Part shown: positions 9,212 through 19,413 of the stretch, one piece after another
Position numbering within the stretch: position 1 is the first letter of the stretch
Layout of the letters: every line of letters starts with the position of its first letter
NCBI GenBank assembly: GCA_029265905.1
Contig: JAJUGR010000005.1
Location: 66,553 to 130,552 of the forward strand
Length of the DNA: 64,000 nucleotides
Direction: 5' to 3'
Source: Sporomusaceae bacterium
Lineage (GTDB): Bacteria; Bacillota; Negativicutes; Acidaminococcales; JAJUGR01
Notes under the pieces: generated by a model
Told to the model about the DNA's origin: nothing
The model's input: only the letters and a program-made list of their open reading frames with translations
Database searches by the model: none
Position numbers and translations under genes: made by a program

Positions 9212-10621
9212 ATGGGAAAGTCACTGTTGCTGCTAGATGCCGGCGAGGAGGAAACACAGCTGGCCATTGTTAAAGATGGCCGGCTGGATGAATTCATCGT
9301 CGAAAAAAGCCAAATGACAACCTTTGTCGGCAGCGTGTTTAAAGGCCGCGTGCGCAATGTGCGGCCGGGCATGCAAGCAGCTTTTGTCGACATCGGCCTG
9401 GAGCGGGCCGCTTACTTGCCGATCAGCGCTCAGGATGCGCCTGTGACGGAAGGCCAGATGGTTCTGGTGCAAATCGAGAAGGATCCGGTCGGGACAAAGG
9501 GGCCGCGCGCGACGCGAAAGATTAGCCTGCCCGGCAGCTTCGTCGTTTGGATGCCGGACACGGATTATGTCGGGGTGTCGCACCGGATTACGCCGGATTC
9601 GTTGCGCGAAAAATTGCGCCAAACGGTTGAGCGGCTACGGCCGCCGGGCGTGGGGCTGATTGTGCGAACGGCGGCACAGGAGGCTGACGCGGATGACCTG
9701 GCGCAGGATATCGATCATTTGTCCCTGAATTGGCAAACCTTGTTGCTGCGAGCCGCGCATGCAACGCAGCCCGGTTTGCTGTACCGCGAATATGATTTGC
9801 CGATTCGCATGGTCCGGGATTATTTGTCGGATCAGGTGGAGTCGGTTTTGATCAACGGCGAGTCGGCCTACCAGCGCGTCAGGGAAATTGCAACGGAGCG
9901 TTCGCCCCAGCTTGCCGAACGCATTGCGCTTTACCGCGGCAAGGAGCCGCTTTTCCAGCATTACGGGGTCGAAGACGATATCGCCGCGCTTGGCTCGCGG
10001 CGGGTCGAGCTGCCGTGCGGCGGCTACCTGGTGATTGATGGAACTGAAGCGTTGACGGTTGTTGACGTCAATACCGGCAAATATACGGGCGAGACGTCCT
10101 TGGCGGAAACGGCTTTTTTAACGAACTGTCAAGCCGCAGTAGAAATTGGCCGCCAGGTTCGGTTGCGTGACATAGGCGGCATCGTGGTGGTTGATTTTAT
10201 CGACCTCCATGATAATAAAAACCGCGAAACAGTACTTAAACTTTTGGAACAGGCTTTTTCCGGTGATCGGATGAAAGCCCGGGTGCTGGGCTGGACGCCG
10301 GCCGGCCTGGTTGAAATCAACCGCAAGAAATCGCGGCGCAGCGCTGCCACCATTTTGTACGACGCCTGCCCCACTTGCCAGGGAACCGGGAAAATCACCG
10401 CCGCCGCCAAGACGGCGCAGCAGATTCGTCAATTAGTTGCGCAAAGGGGGCGGGAGATGCCCGGACAGGCGTTATTGCTGGAGGTGCATCCGCGCATGTC
10501 CGCTCTGCTTGATAGACGCACGCTGGCCGAGTGGGAAAGCCAATATGCGGTCCGCTTGCGGATGCAAACCAGCGCGGCCCTGCATCCGGAAGCGTTTTCC
10601 GTGCTGTGGGATCGGCATTAG
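9212..10621 (+). CDS. rng: Ribonuclease G (Rne/Rng family endoribonuclease)
   Basis: RNase G processes rRNA and decays mRNA. The 469-residue protein has an S1 RNA-binding domain (about 35-120), the catalytic DNase I-like region with the acidic motifs TVVDVNTGK and IVVVDFIDLHD, and the zinc-link motif CPTCQG that joins subunits. There is no long C-terminal degradosome tail, so it is RNase G-like rather than RNase E-like. It begins three bases after the DUF2344 gene, forming one unit with the radical SAM pair. Confidence 0.92.
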   Translation: MGKSLLLLDAGEEETQLAIVKDGRLDEFIVEKSQMTTFVGSVFKGRVRNVRPGMQAAFVDIGLERAAYLPISAQDAPVTEGQMVLVQIEKDPVGTKGPRATRKISLPGSFVVWMPDTDYVGVSHRITPDSLREKLRQTVERLRPPGVGLIVRTAAQEADADDLAQDIDHLSLNWQTLLLRAAHATQPGLLYREYDLPIRMVRDYLSDQVESVLINGESAYQRVREIATERSPQLAERIALYRGKEPLFQHYGVEDDIAALGSRRVELPCGGYLVIDGTEALTVVDVNTGKYTGETSLAETAFLTNCQAAVEIGRQVRLRDIGGIVVVDFIDLHDNKNRETVLKLLEQAFSGDRMKARVLGWTPAGLVEINRKKSRRSAATILYDACPTCQGTGKITAAAKTAQQIRQLVAQRGREMPGQALLLEVHPRMSALLDRRTLAEWESQYAVRLRMQTSAALHPEAFSVLWDRH

Positions 10622-10623
10622 CG

Positions 10624-10652
10624 TTGACAGTTCCTGCTTCCTATGATATACT
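10624..10652 (+). promoter_or_regulatory. Sigma-A-type promoter for rplU-prp-rpmA
   Basis: TTGACA (10624-10629) and TATACT (10647-10652) are separated by exactly 17 bases. It lies just after the rng stop and ahead of the L21 leader. Transcription would start near 10659. Confidence 0.85.
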
Positions 10653-10658
10653 ACTTTA

Positions 10659-10745
10659 GCATGGGACTGTGTTCCATCCCGAACCGCACGGTTCCGGTAG
10701 GAAAAGCCCGTAGGGGCTACCGCGCTCCGGCGAGTCTATATGAGG
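10659..10745 (+). ncRNA. Ribosomal protein L21 mRNA leader (putative)
   Basis: This structured leader lies between the promoter and the rplU ribosome site. GC-rich complementary segments are visible (GAACCGCACGGTTC; AGCCCGTAGGGGCT) and it stands directly before rplU. Firmicutes commonly carry an L21 leader here that is thought to mediate feedback control by L21. The assignment is by position and fold only. Confidence 0.65.
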
Positions 10746-10758
10746 GAGGTGTAATTAG

Positions 10759-11070
10759 ATGTACGCAATTATTCAAACTGGCGGCAAGCAATACCGTGTT
10801 GCTGAGGGCGATACGCTCAACGTGGAAAAGCTCGTTGCTGAAGAAGGTGCTGTAGTCACTTTTGACCAAGTGTTGACGGTTGTTGATGCCGCTGACGTGA
10901 AAGTTGGCCGTCCGCTCGTTGATGGCGCGAAAGTTACTGCGAAGGTCGTGGCACACGGCAAAGGTGAGAAGATTTATGTTTTCAAATACAAAGCAAAATC
11001 CAACTACCGTCGTCGCCAAGGCCATCGCCAACCGTACACTGAAGTTTTGATCGAAAAGATCGAAGCGTAA
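10759..11070 (+). CDS. rplU: 50S ribosomal protein L21
   Basis: L21 binds 23S rRNA in the large subunit. The 103-residue product begins [14 protein letters not shown] and ends with the conserved [15 protein letters not shown] signature. A GAGGGAGGTG site precedes the ATG. It is the first gene of an operon with prp and rpmA, the standard Firmicute arrangement. Length and motifs are normal. Confidence 0.98.
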   Translation: MYAIIQTGGKQYRVAEGDTLNVEKLVAEEGAVVTFDQVLTVVDAADVKVGRPLVDGAKVTAKVVAHGKGEKIYVFKYKAKSNYRRRQGHRQPYTEVLIEKIEA

Positions 11071-11075
11071 TCAGC

Positions 11076-11396
11076 ATGGTAACGGTTAAATTAACGCGCA
11101 ATCAGGCTAGCCAGGTCGTCGCTGTGGCGGTGACGGGTCATGCTGATTACGCGCCTCGTGGTGAGGACATTGTTTGTGCCGCCGTGTCTGTATTGACGCA
11201 AACGGCGCTGCTCGGGCTGCTCCGTTATGCGGTGCATCCGGTGCAGTATAAAATGAAGTCGGGCCGCCTGTCGTTGCAGCTTGAAAAAGAGCCGACCGAC
11301 GTTACCGACACCATTTTGGAAACAATGGCAATGGGGTTAGAAGAAATTGCCCGGAATTATCCGGATCGTGTTCAAATTCAAGAACACAGGAGGTGA
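11076..11396 (+). CDS. prp: Ribosomal-processing cysteine protease Prp
   Basis: Prp (YsxB) removes the N-terminal extension of ribosomal protein L27 in Firmicutes and relatives. The 106-residue product shows the catalytic motif [18 protein letters not shown], with the His near residue 22 and the nucleophilic Cys about a dozen residues later. It lies between rplU and rpmA, and its stop codon overlaps the rpmA ribosome site. The adjacent L27 has the matching cleavable extension, which supports the call. Confidence 0.93.
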   Translation: MVTVKLTRNQASQVVAVAVTGHADYAPRGEDIVCAAVSVLTQTALLGLLRYAVHPVQYKMKSGRLSLQLEKEPTDVTDTILETMAMGLEEIARNYPDRVQIQEHRR

Positions 11397-11401
11397 AAAA
11401 C

Positions 11402-11692
11402 GTGTTCCGTTTTGACTTGCAATTATTTGCACATAAAAAAGGTGTTGGCAGCTCCCGCAACGGCCGTGACAGCCATTCCAAGCGCCTTGGCGTAAAACGG
11501 CAGTCCGGTGAAGTGGTTACCGCTGGCAGCATCCTCGTTCGTCAACGTGGTACCCATTTCCATCCAGGGGCAAATGTGGGTATTGGCAAAGATGATACCT
11601 TGTTTGCAAAGATCGCCGGCCGGGTTGCGTTTGAGCGTAAAGGCCGCGAAGATCGTCAAATTAGCGTATATCCTGCAGAAACGGCTATTTAA
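11402..11692 (+). CDS. rpmA: 50S ribosomal protein L27 with cleavable N-terminal extension
   Basis: L27 reaches the peptidyl transferase centre with its N-terminus. The product begins [14 protein letters not shown]. The LQLFA segment matches the extension that Prp removes before ribosome assembly, exposing an AHKKG-type mature end. I chose GTG 11402 because the AGGAGGTG site ends seven bases upstream and the result matches the usual extension length; GTG 11393 is in frame but lies inside the ribosome site. The body ([22 protein letters not shown]) is canonical. Confidence 0.97.
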   Translation: MFRFDLQLFAHKKGVGSSRNGRDSHSKRLGVKRQSGEVVTAGSILVRQRGTHFHPGANVGIGKDDTLFAKIAGRVAFERKGREDRQISVYPAETAI

Positions 11693-11708
11693 TTGTTCTA
11701 GCCGCGAA

Positions 11709-11737
11709 GCCCGCGATTCTGATCGCGGGCTTTTTTT
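11709..11737 (+). terminator. Intrinsic terminator after rpmA
   Basis: A GCCCGCGAT / ATCGCGGGC stem with a four-base loop is followed by seven T residues. It closes the rplU-prp-rpmA operon. Confidence 0.93.
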
Positions 11738-11741
11738 CTAG

Positions 11742-11770
11742 TTGGAAATAGACAAACAGGATTTCATAAT
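11742..11770 (+). promoter_or_regulatory. Candidate promoter for obgE
   Basis: TTGGAA (11742-11747), a 17-base spacer and CATAAT (11765-11770) lie between the rpmA terminator and obgE. Both boxes deviate from consensus, so this is a moderate call. Confidence 0.5.
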
Positions 11771-11798
11771 AAATGAAGCGAAGTATACTCTTTATTGA

Positions 11799-13109
<1,311 letters not shown>

Positions 13110-13146
13110 TGGTTGCAGCGACAGTTACTAGGTGGGGGGCGGACAC

Positions 13147-14274
13147 ATGTTGGAGCGAAGCACATTGGCGGAAGCAAAACGGGTAGTTGTTAAAGTGGGA
13201 ACGAGCACCTTGACCCACAGCACGGGCAAGCCGAACCTATTTCGCATAGAGCAGCTGGCCAAGGAGCTGGCCGATCTGGCTAACCAAGGCAAAGAGATCA
13301 TTCTCGTTTCATCCGGCGCGGTCGGGGCAGGCATGGACCGGCTCGGGCTGAAGGAGCGGCCAAAGACCATCCCTGAAAAGCAGGCGGCTGCCGCTGTTGG
13401 GCAGGGCTTGCTGATGCACATTTATGAAAAGGCGTTTTCCGAGTATGGGCAGGTTGTGGCGCAAGTTCTGCTGACCAGGGAAGATTCCGTCAACCGCAGC
13501 CGCTACGCCAATTCGCGCAACACCCTGCGGACCTTGCTGTCTCATGGCGTCATTCCGATCGTCAACGAAAATGATGCGGTTGCCATTGATGAACTGAAGA
13601 TCGGCGACAATGATACGCTGTCGGCGATGGTGGCCAATATTGTCGATGCTGACTTGCTGATTATCTTGTCCGACATTGACGGGCTGTATACGGCCAACCC
13701 CCAGACAGATCCGACCGCCACCCTGGTGCATGAGTTGGCGGACATTACCGAGGAAGTGGAAGCGTCTGCCGGCGGCGCTGGCACCACCCGCGGCACGGGC
13801 GGCATGTACACAAAAATCCAGGCGGCCAAGATGGTGATCAACTCCGGTATCGCCATGGTCATTGCTTCCGGACTGGAAAAAGACGCGATCCGCCGGGTCT
13901 TGCAAGGGGAAAAAATCGGCACCTTGTTTCTTTCGCGGGAAAACCGCCTGCAGTTCCGCAAGCGCTGGCTGGCCTTCGGTTCGCGGGTGAAGGGCTGCAT
14001 CCAAGTGGACGAGGGGTGCGAGCGGGCCATTGTCGAGCACGGCTCCAGCGTCTTGCCGGCCGGCGTTATCGCTGTGCAGGGAGATTTTGAAGAAGGCATG
14101 ACAGTAAGCATACTTTCCGCTTCCGGGCGGGAGATTGCGCGCGGCCTGGTCAATTATTCGGCGGCGGACGTCCAGCACATCCAGGGCGCTCATACGCATG
14201 AGATTGCCGACCTGCTGGGAACAAAACCGTACGATGAAGTGATTCACCGAGACAACTTAGTTTTACTTGTGTAG
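13147..14274 (+). CDS. proB: Glutamate 5-kinase
   Basis: ProB phosphorylates glutamate, the first step of proline synthesis. The product of about 375 residues has an amino-acid kinase domain (VVKVGTSTLT; ILVSSGAVGAG; VNENDAV; SDIDGLYTANP; GTGGMYTKIQAA) and a C-terminal PUA domain from about residue 280. ATG 13147 follows a GGGGGG ribosome site with good spacing. proA follows 12 bases later, so the two first steps are cotranscribed. Confidence 0.96.
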   Translation: MLERSTLAEAKRVVVKVGTSTLTHSTGKPNLFRIEQLAKELADLANQGKEIILVSSGAVGAGMDRLGLKERPKTIPEKQAAAAVGQGLLMHIYEKAFSEYGQVVAQVLLTREDSVNRSRYANSRNTLRTLLSHGVIPIVNENDAVAIDELKIGDNDTLSAMVANIVDADLLIILSDIDGLYTANPQTDPTATLVHELADITEEVEASAGGAGTTRGTGGMYTKIQAAKMVINSGIAMVIASGLEKDAIRRVLQGEKIGTLFLSRENRLQFRKRWLAFGSRVKGCIQVDEGCERAIVEHGSSVLPAGVIAVQGDFEEGMTVSILSASGREIARGLVNYSAADVQHIQGAHTHEIADLLGTKPYDEVIHRDNLVLLV

Positions 14275-14286
14275 GAGGCGGAAAAC

Positions 14287-15540
14287 ATGGAATTGGAGAA
14301 GCAGATTAGAGAACAGGCGCAGCTGGCAAAGCAAGCCGCAGGCCAATTGGCCAACCTGGGAACGCCCGTTAAAAACAAAATCCTGCTGGCAATGGCCGAT
14401 GCCTTGCTTGACGCCCGCCAACTCATTTTGGAGGCAAATCAGCGCGACATTCAGGCCGGCCGGAAAGCCGGACTGTCAAACGCGCTCCTTGACCGGCTGC
14501 TGTTGACGGACAACCGCCTGGAGGCAATGGCCATCGGCTTGCGGCAGGTGGCGGCCTTGCCCGATCCGGTCGGCGAGGTGCTGAGCGGACAGCGTTTGCC
14601 GAACGGGCTTGAAATCCGCAAGGTGCGTGTTCCGTTTGGCGTGGTGGGGATGATTTATGAAGCGCGCCCGAATGTCACGGTCGATGCGGCCGCACTCTGC
14701 CTCAAGTCGGGCAATGCCGCGCTGCTGCGCGGGGGCTCGGAGGCGCTGCAGTCGAATATTGCCCTGATGCAGGTTTTGCGTCAGGCTGGCGAGACAAACG
14801 GCCTGCCGGCGGGTGCGATCCAGCTGATCGAGACAACTGACCGCGAAGCCGTCAAAGTCATGCTGCGTCTGAACGGCCTGATTGACGTGGCGATTCCGCG
14901 CGGCGGGGCCGGTCTGATCCGCATGGTGGTCGAAACGAGCACGGTGCCGGTGATCGAAACAGGCATCGGCGTCTGCCACACTTTTGTTGACGCTGCCGCT
15001 GACCTGGGCATGGCGCAGAATATCGCCTTCAATGCGAAGGTGTCGCGGCCGGGCGTTTGCAACGCGATGGAAACCTTGCTTGTGCATAAAGACGTGGCGG
15101 AGGCTTTTTTGCCGCCGATGCTGTCACGCCTGGCGGCGGCTGAGGTGGAAATTCGCGGCTGCCCGGTTGTCTGCCGCCTTTATCCGCAAGCGATCGAAGC
15201 GGCAGATGAAGACTGGAGCACCGAGTATTCTGACTTGATCCTGTCCGTCCGGGTTGTTGACAGCCTGGAAGAAGCGTTGGCGCACATCGCCGCCTACGGC
15301 ACGCGCCACTCGGAGGCGATTGTCACCAACGACTACCGGGCGGCCAAACGTTTTCAGCAAGAGGTGGATGCGGCAGCTGTCTATGTCAACGCCTCGACAC
15401 GTTTTACCGACGGCTTTGAATTTGGCTTCGGGGCGGAAATCGGCATCAGCACGCAAAAACTGCATGCACGAGGGCCGATGGGGTTGGTTGAATTAACCAG
15501 CATTAAATATCTGGTCGATGGCTCCGGCCAAATTCGTTAG
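14287..15540 (+). CDS. proA: Gamma-glutamyl phosphate reductase
   Basis: ProA reduces gamma-glutamyl phosphate with NADPH to glutamate semialdehyde. The 417-residue aldehyde-dehydrogenase-fold protein shows GVVGMIYEARPNVTVDAA near residues 120-138, an IPRGGAGLI segment, and the catalytic cysteine in SRPGVCNAMETL. The C-terminal GFEFGFGAEIGISTQKLHARGP region is typical. It forms an operon with proB; no proC is present in this window. Confidence 0.97.
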   Translation: MELEKQIREQAQLAKQAAGQLANLGTPVKNKILLAMADALLDARQLILEANQRDIQAGRKAGLSNALLDRLLLTDNRLEAMAIGLRQVAALPDPVGEVLSGQRLPNGLEIRKVRVPFGVVGMIYEARPNVTVDAAALCLKSGNAALLRGGSEALQSNIALMQVLRQAGETNGLPAGAIQLIETTDREAVKVMLRLNGLIDVAIPRGGAGLIRMVVETSTVPVIETGIGVCHTFVDAAADLGMAQNIAFNAKVSRPGVCNAMETLLVHKDVAEAFLPPMLSRLAAAEVEIRGCPVVCRLYPQAIEAADEDWSTEYSDLILSVRVVDSLEEALAHIAAYGTRHSEAIVTNDYRAAKRFQQEVDAAAVYVNASTRFTDGFEFGFGAEIGISTQKLHARGPMGLVELTSIKYLVDGSGQIR

Positions 15541-15573
15541 CGGAGCCGATTCGACGGAAAAGAGGTGGCAGGG

Positions 15574-16665
15574 ATGCCGTTCAAGACGAGCAGTTGGAAA
15601 CCTTGGCTGGTTTTTGCTTTTTTACTGGCGGCAGTTGCCGGCGGCGGATATTGGTATTATATGCGCGCGCAAGCGCCGGTTGCCGTCACGAAGACGGTTC
15701 GAGTCGAACGCGGCGACGTGGCGGCGTCTGTGTCGGCCACCGGTACGCTCGTGCCACTGAACAAAGTTGATGTGAGCTCTAAAATAACCGGACTGATCAC
15801 GAAAGTGTCGGTCAAGGAAAATGACCTTGTCAAGCAGGGGCAGGTCATGATTGAGCTCGACGACAAGCAACTGCAAAGCGATAAAGCGCAGGTGCAGGCG
15901 AAGCTGAACAATGCCTCGCAAAATTACCTGCGCTACAAGGAATTGCTGGCTCAAGGCGCCATCAGCACCCAGCAATTCGACCAGGCCGAAACCGATTATT
16001 TGGTGGCGAAAGCGACTTACGACAATGCCGTTTCGAAATTGGACGACACCATTATCCGGGCTCCGATTGACGGGATCGTGATCGGCAAGCCAATTTCCGC
16101 CGGCCAAACGGTGGCCCCCGGCATTTCGACGCCGATGGTGCTGCTGACGGTGGCCGAGCTGACGGTAATGCAGATTGAAACGTTGGTGGATGAATCAGAC
16201 ATTGGCCGCATCGCCGTGGGGCAGCGCGTTTCCTTTACCGTTGACTCCTACCCAAACCTGACTTTTTCCGGCTCGGTAACGAATGTCTCCCGAAAATCAG
16301 TGGTGCAGCAAAACGTCGTTTATTACACGGTGCTGGTGGATGTTGATGATACGAAGGGCAAGCTGTTTCCGTCCATGACGGCGCGCGTCTCGGTCAACGT
16401 CGGCGAAAGCAAAGGGGTTTTGTTGCTGCCGTTATCCGCGCTGCGGGAGCGCAAAGGTCAAAAGTATGTTTCCGTGCAGCGTCCGGATGGCTCGATCGAA
16501 GACGTGAACGTCGAGGTGGGGCTGATGGGCGAAGAAAAGGTAGAGGTGCGAGGCGGGCTGTCTGAGGGCGATCAGGTGGTAACGCGGTCGGCAACGGCAC
16601 CAAAAACAACCCAGTCCTCTCAGCGGCAGCTCAATCAGGTGATCAGAACCGGGGGGGGACGGTAA
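15574..16665 (+). CDS. Periplasmic adaptor (MacA/HlyD family)
   Basis: This is a membrane-fusion protein of an ABC efflux system. An N-terminal membrane anchor (about residues 8-27) is followed by split lipoyl-like motifs, an alpha-hairpin (about 90-150, with LLAQGAISTQQFDQAETDY) and beta-barrel domains, as in MacA. The in-frame GTG 15565 is possible, but ATG 15574 is better spaced from AGAGG. It overlaps the ATPase gene by one base; with the two following genes it forms a MacA-MacB-type exporter. The substrate (antibiotic, peptide, lipid) cannot be inferred. Confidence 0.9.
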   Translation: MPFKTSSWKPWLVFAFLLAAVAGGGYWYYMRAQAPVAVTKTVRVERGDVAASVSATGTLVPLNKVDVSSKITGLITKVSVKENDLVKQGQVMIELDDKQLQSDKAQVQAKLNNASQNYLRYKELLAQGAISTQQFDQAETDYLVAKATYDNAVSKLDDTIIRAPIDGIVIGKPISAGQTVAPGISTPMVLLTVAELTVMQIETLVDESDIGRIAVGQRVSFTVDSYPNLTFSGSVTNVSRKSVVQQNVVYYTVLVDVDDTKGKLFPSMTARVSVNVGESKGVLLLPLSALRERKGQKYVSVQRPDGSIEDVNVEVGLMGEEKVEVRGGLSEGDQVVTRSATAPKTTQSSQRQLNQVIRTGGGR

Positions 16666-17369
16666 TGAAAGCGCAGCAAGGGAAAGAGAAGGTCATCGTG
16701 CTGGAGAATGTCGTTAAGACTTATTCCATGGGAGATGCCTCTTTCAATGCGCTGGATGGCGTTGACTTGTCAATTGAAAAAGGATCGTTCGTTTCAATAA
16801 TGGGGCCATCGGGATCGGGCAAATCAACGATGATGAATATTTTGGGATGCCTTGATCGTCCGACGAGTGGCGCCTACTGGCTTGATGGGCAGCAGGTTGC
16901 CGATCTGTCGGATGATGAGCTTGCTACTGTTCGAAACAAGAAAATAGGCTTTGTCTTTCAAAATTTTAACCTCCTGCCTCGCATGAGTGCGTTGCAGAAC
17001 GTGGCTTTACCGCTTACCTATGCCGGCGTACCGTTGGCGGAACGTTTGCGACGGGCTAAAGCCGCGCTGGAAGCGGTTGGTTTAGGCGACCGGATTAATC
17101 ACAAGCCGAACGAGATGTCCGGCGGACAACGGCAACGCGTCGCTATCGCCCGTGCGGTGATTAACGAACCGGCGATTTTGCTGGCCGACGAACCGACCGG
17201 CAACCTGGACACGAAGTCGGGCGAGGAGGTCATGAAAATTTTTGCTGCCATACACGAGCAGGGGCGCACGGTCATTTTGGTTACGCATGAGCCGGAAATC
17301 GCTGCCTATACGCAGCGCGTCATCTACATGCGCGACGGGCGGATTGTTCAGGATGAAACGAGAGTGTAG
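16665..17369 (+). CDS. ABC transporter ATPase (MacB/LolD type)
   Basis: The 234-residue ATPase has Walker A GPSGSGKST, Q-loop FQNFNLLP, signature MSGGQRQRVAIARA, Walker B LLADEPTGNLD and the H-loop histidine in VTHEP. The lack of a fused permease shows a split MacB, as in YknY or LolD. It sits between the adaptor and the permease with a one-base overlap and an 11-base gap. It energises the mechanotransmission-type export of the neighbouring permease. Confidence 0.95.
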   Translation: MKAQQGKEKVIVLENVVKTYSMGDASFNALDGVDLSIEKGSFVSIMGPSGSGKSTMMNILGCLDRPTSGAYWLDGQQVADLSDDELATVRNKKIGFVFQNFNLLPRMSALQNVALPLTYAGVPLAERLRRAKAALEAVGLGDRINHKPNEMSGGQRQRVAIARAVINEPAILLADEPTGNLDTKSGEEVMKIFAAIHEQGRTVILVTHEPEIAAYTQRVIYMRDGRIVQDETRV

Positions 17370-17379
17370 GTGAGCGGAG

Positions 17380-18594
17380 ATGGTGTGGGAGAGTGTATTG
17401 ATTGCTTTAGAGTCGCTGCGCGTTAACAAGCTGCGCTCGATCCTGACCATGCTCGGTATCATTATTGGCGTCGGGGCCGTCATTGCTATGGTGGCGATTG
17501 GCCTTGGCGTGCGTGAAAAGGTGAAGGGCTCGATCGCCGGACTTGGCAGCAATTTGCTGATTGTGACTCCTGGCGGCGTGTCGCCTACCGGCATTCGGCT
17601 TGCTGCCGGCAGCGGAACCCGCCTGACGCTGGATGATGTCCGCGCCATACAGAGGGAAGTTGAGGGCGCCATTTACGTTATTCCTAGCGTACAGCGCCAG
17701 TATCAGCTTATAGCCGGAAACCAGAACTGGACAAGTTCGGTCGAAGGCACCTCGCCGGATTGGCTGGGCGTCCGCGGGTTTGAGGTTGTCAGCGGCGCTT
17801 TTTTCGGCAGTCAGGACGTGGATGCGCGGGCTCGGGTGGCGGTTATCGGACAGACCGTAGCGCTGAACCTGTTTGGCGAGGTTGATCCTGTCGGCCTGAG
17901 CATTCGCATCGACAAGGCCCCTTTTAAAGTGATCGGCGTGTTGGGCGCGAAAGGACAGTCCGCAACCGGTTCGGATCAGGATGATATTGTTATCATCCCG
18001 GTCACAACCGCCATGCAGAGGTTGCAGGGGGTTACGTACATCAACCGGATCAGCATTCAGGCGGAGTCGGAAACGGTTCTTGACCAGGTGCAGGAGGATG
18101 TAACACAGTTGCTTCGCTCGCGCCACCGTCTGTCGGCAACCATGCCGGATGATTTTACGGTGCGTAATTTATCAGCCATCATGGAGGCGGCGGTCGAGAC
18201 GACCAATACCATCACCCTGCTGCTGGGCAATATTGCCGCGATCAGCCTTTTGGTCGGCGGTATTGGCATCATGAATATCATGCTGGTGTCAGTGACGGAG
18301 CGCACCCGGGAAATTGGCATCCGGAAGGCGCTTGGTGCAACCTACAGAAGCATTTTGCTGCAGTTTTTGATCGAATCAATCGTGATCGGGGTGGTCGGAG
18401 GGAGCCTGGGCATTTTGCTTGGGATCGGCGCTTCCTACGTTATCTCTTATTTTTCCGAATGGCAGACCTTCATTGCCCCCTGGTCGATGCTGCTGGCCTT
18501 TTCCTTCTCTGTCGGGATCGGGCTGGTCTTTGGCCTTTATCCGGCCCGCAAAGCAGCCCTGCTTGATCCGATTGAAGCTTTGCGTTATGAGTGA
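17380..18594 (+). CDS. ABC transporter permease (MacB type)
   Basis: The 404-residue product has one N-terminal helix (SILTMLGIIIGVGAVIAM), a large extracytoplasmic MacB-type domain, and three C-terminal helices with the FtsX-like motif TERTREIGIRKALGA. It ends in the typical PARKAALLDPIEALRYE tail. With the preceding adaptor and ATPase it completes a tripartite-capable exporter; an outer-membrane TolC-like partner is not encoded here. The substrate is unknown. Confidence 0.94.
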   Translation: MVWESVLIALESLRVNKLRSILTMLGIIIGVGAVIAMVAIGLGVREKVKGSIAGLGSNLLIVTPGGVSPTGIRLAAGSGTRLTLDDVRAIQREVEGAIYVIPSVQRQYQLIAGNQNWTSSVEGTSPDWLGVRGFEVVSGAFFGSQDVDARARVAVIGQTVALNLFGEVDPVGLSIRIDKAPFKVIGVLGAKGQSATGSDQDDIVIIPVTTAMQRLQGVTYINRISIQAESETVLDQVQEDVTQLLRSRHRLSATMPDDFTVRNLSAIMEAAVETTNTITLLLGNIAAISLLVGGIGIMNIMLVSVTERTREIGIRKALGATYRSILLQFLIESIVIGVVGGSLGILLGIGASYVISYFSEWQTFIAPWSMLLAFSFSVGIGLVFGLYPARKAALLDPIEALRYE

Positions 18595-18606
18595 GGTGGT
18601 GATCTC

Positions 18607-18756
18607 GTGCGTGAAATCTGGCGCGCTTGGCGCGGCTATTGCCGTGATCCAAAGAACAGATGGGACTTTTTTGATCAGACGCGAGCTGGTTTGATTATCG
18701 GCGCGACAGGCTTGGTGGCATACCATCTGCTGGTTGTACTAACAGCTGGCTATTGA
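18607..18756 (+). CDS. Possible 49-residue single-pass membrane protein
   Basis: A GTG-started frame of 49 codons follows a strong GAGGTGGTGA site (18592-18601). The deduced peptide has a basic, aromatic N-terminal half (with WRAWRGYCRDPKNRWDFF) and one hydrophobic helix at the C-terminus (GLIIGATGLVAYHLLVVLTA). It begins 12 bases after the permease stop, so it could be the last gene of the efflux operon. The nadD promoter overlaps its 3' end. I recognise no family. Real translation is likely from the ribosome site and the amphiphilic profile, but unproven. Confidence 0.5.
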   Translation: MREIWRAWRGYCRDPKNRWDFFDQTRAGLIIGATGLVAYHLLVVLTAGY

Positions 18757-18762
18757 TATAAT
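18734..18762 (+). promoter_or_regulatory. Promoter for nadD-yqeK-LCP-rsfS
   Basis: TTGTAC (18734-18739), a 17-base spacer and a perfect TATAAT (18757-18762). It lies at the end of the small open frame, 43 bases before nadD. Confidence 0.75.
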
Positions 18763-18804
18763 GGATAAGCAAGATCGCAGACTTTAACTTCGGAGGCCGC
18801 TAGT

Positions 18805-19413
18805 ATGGAAAAAAGAAGGATCGGCATCATGGGAGGAACCTTTGATCCGATTCACATCGGACACTTGGTCATCGCCGAAGCCGTATATGAAACTTATCGC
18901 CTGGACAAAGTGTTGTTCATTCCGGCCAGTTCTCCGCCGCATAAGCCTGGGGTTAAAGTGGCGCCTGCTTTGCACCGTTATGTCATGACGGTCCTTGCCA
19001 CCGTTGGACATCCGGCCTTCAGCGTTTCAGACATTGAAATGAGACGTCCAGGCCCCTCTTATTCCTATGATACGGTGCGTGCCTTGCGACAGGAAATGGG
19101 TGATGGCTGCGAGTTCTTTTTTATATTAGGAACTGACGCGGCCAAGGAACTGGGTACCTGGAACAATGTTGATGAATTGCTTGACCTATGCCATTTTGTC
19201 GCGGCTACCCGGCCAGGCACGCAGCGCGCCGTTGACGACGTAATCAAGCAGTTTGGTGAAAAGGGACAGGCAAAAATCCATCCGCTCTCTACGCCGGAAT
19301 TGGCGATTTCTGCAACTGATATTCGCAAACGAATTCAAACCGGCCGATCGGTTCGCTTTATCCTGCCTGAACAGGTGGAGGCTTATATTAAGAAAGAAGG
19401 TCTTTATCGTTGA
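18805..19413 (+). CDS. nadD: Nicotinate-nucleotide adenylyltransferase
   Basis: NadD makes deamido-NAD from nicotinate mononucleotide and ATP. The 202-residue protein starts with the nucleotidyltransferase signature GGTFDPIHIGH (His17 and His20 of HxGH) and ends with the ISATDIRKRI motif. A CGGAGG site precedes the ATG. The last four bases overlap the yqeK start. The nadD-yqeK-LCP-rsfS order is widely conserved in Firmicutes. Confidence 0.96.
   Translation: MEKRRIGIMGGTFDPIHIGHLVIAEAVYETYRLDKVLFIPASSPPHKPGVKVAPALHRYVMTVLATVGHPAFSVSDIEMRRPGPSYSYDTVRALRQEMGDGCEFFFILGTDAAKELGTWNNVDELLDLCHFVAATRPGTQRAVDDVIKQFGEKGQAKIHPLSTPELAISATDIRKRIQTGRSVRFILPEQVEAYIKKEGLYR

Noticed and set aside
13309-14247. 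A 312-codon open frame on the minus strand inside proB
   Set aside because: It is an exact antisense shadow of a conserved kinase gene, has no ribosome site and codes for an unlikely Arg/His/Gln-rich protein.
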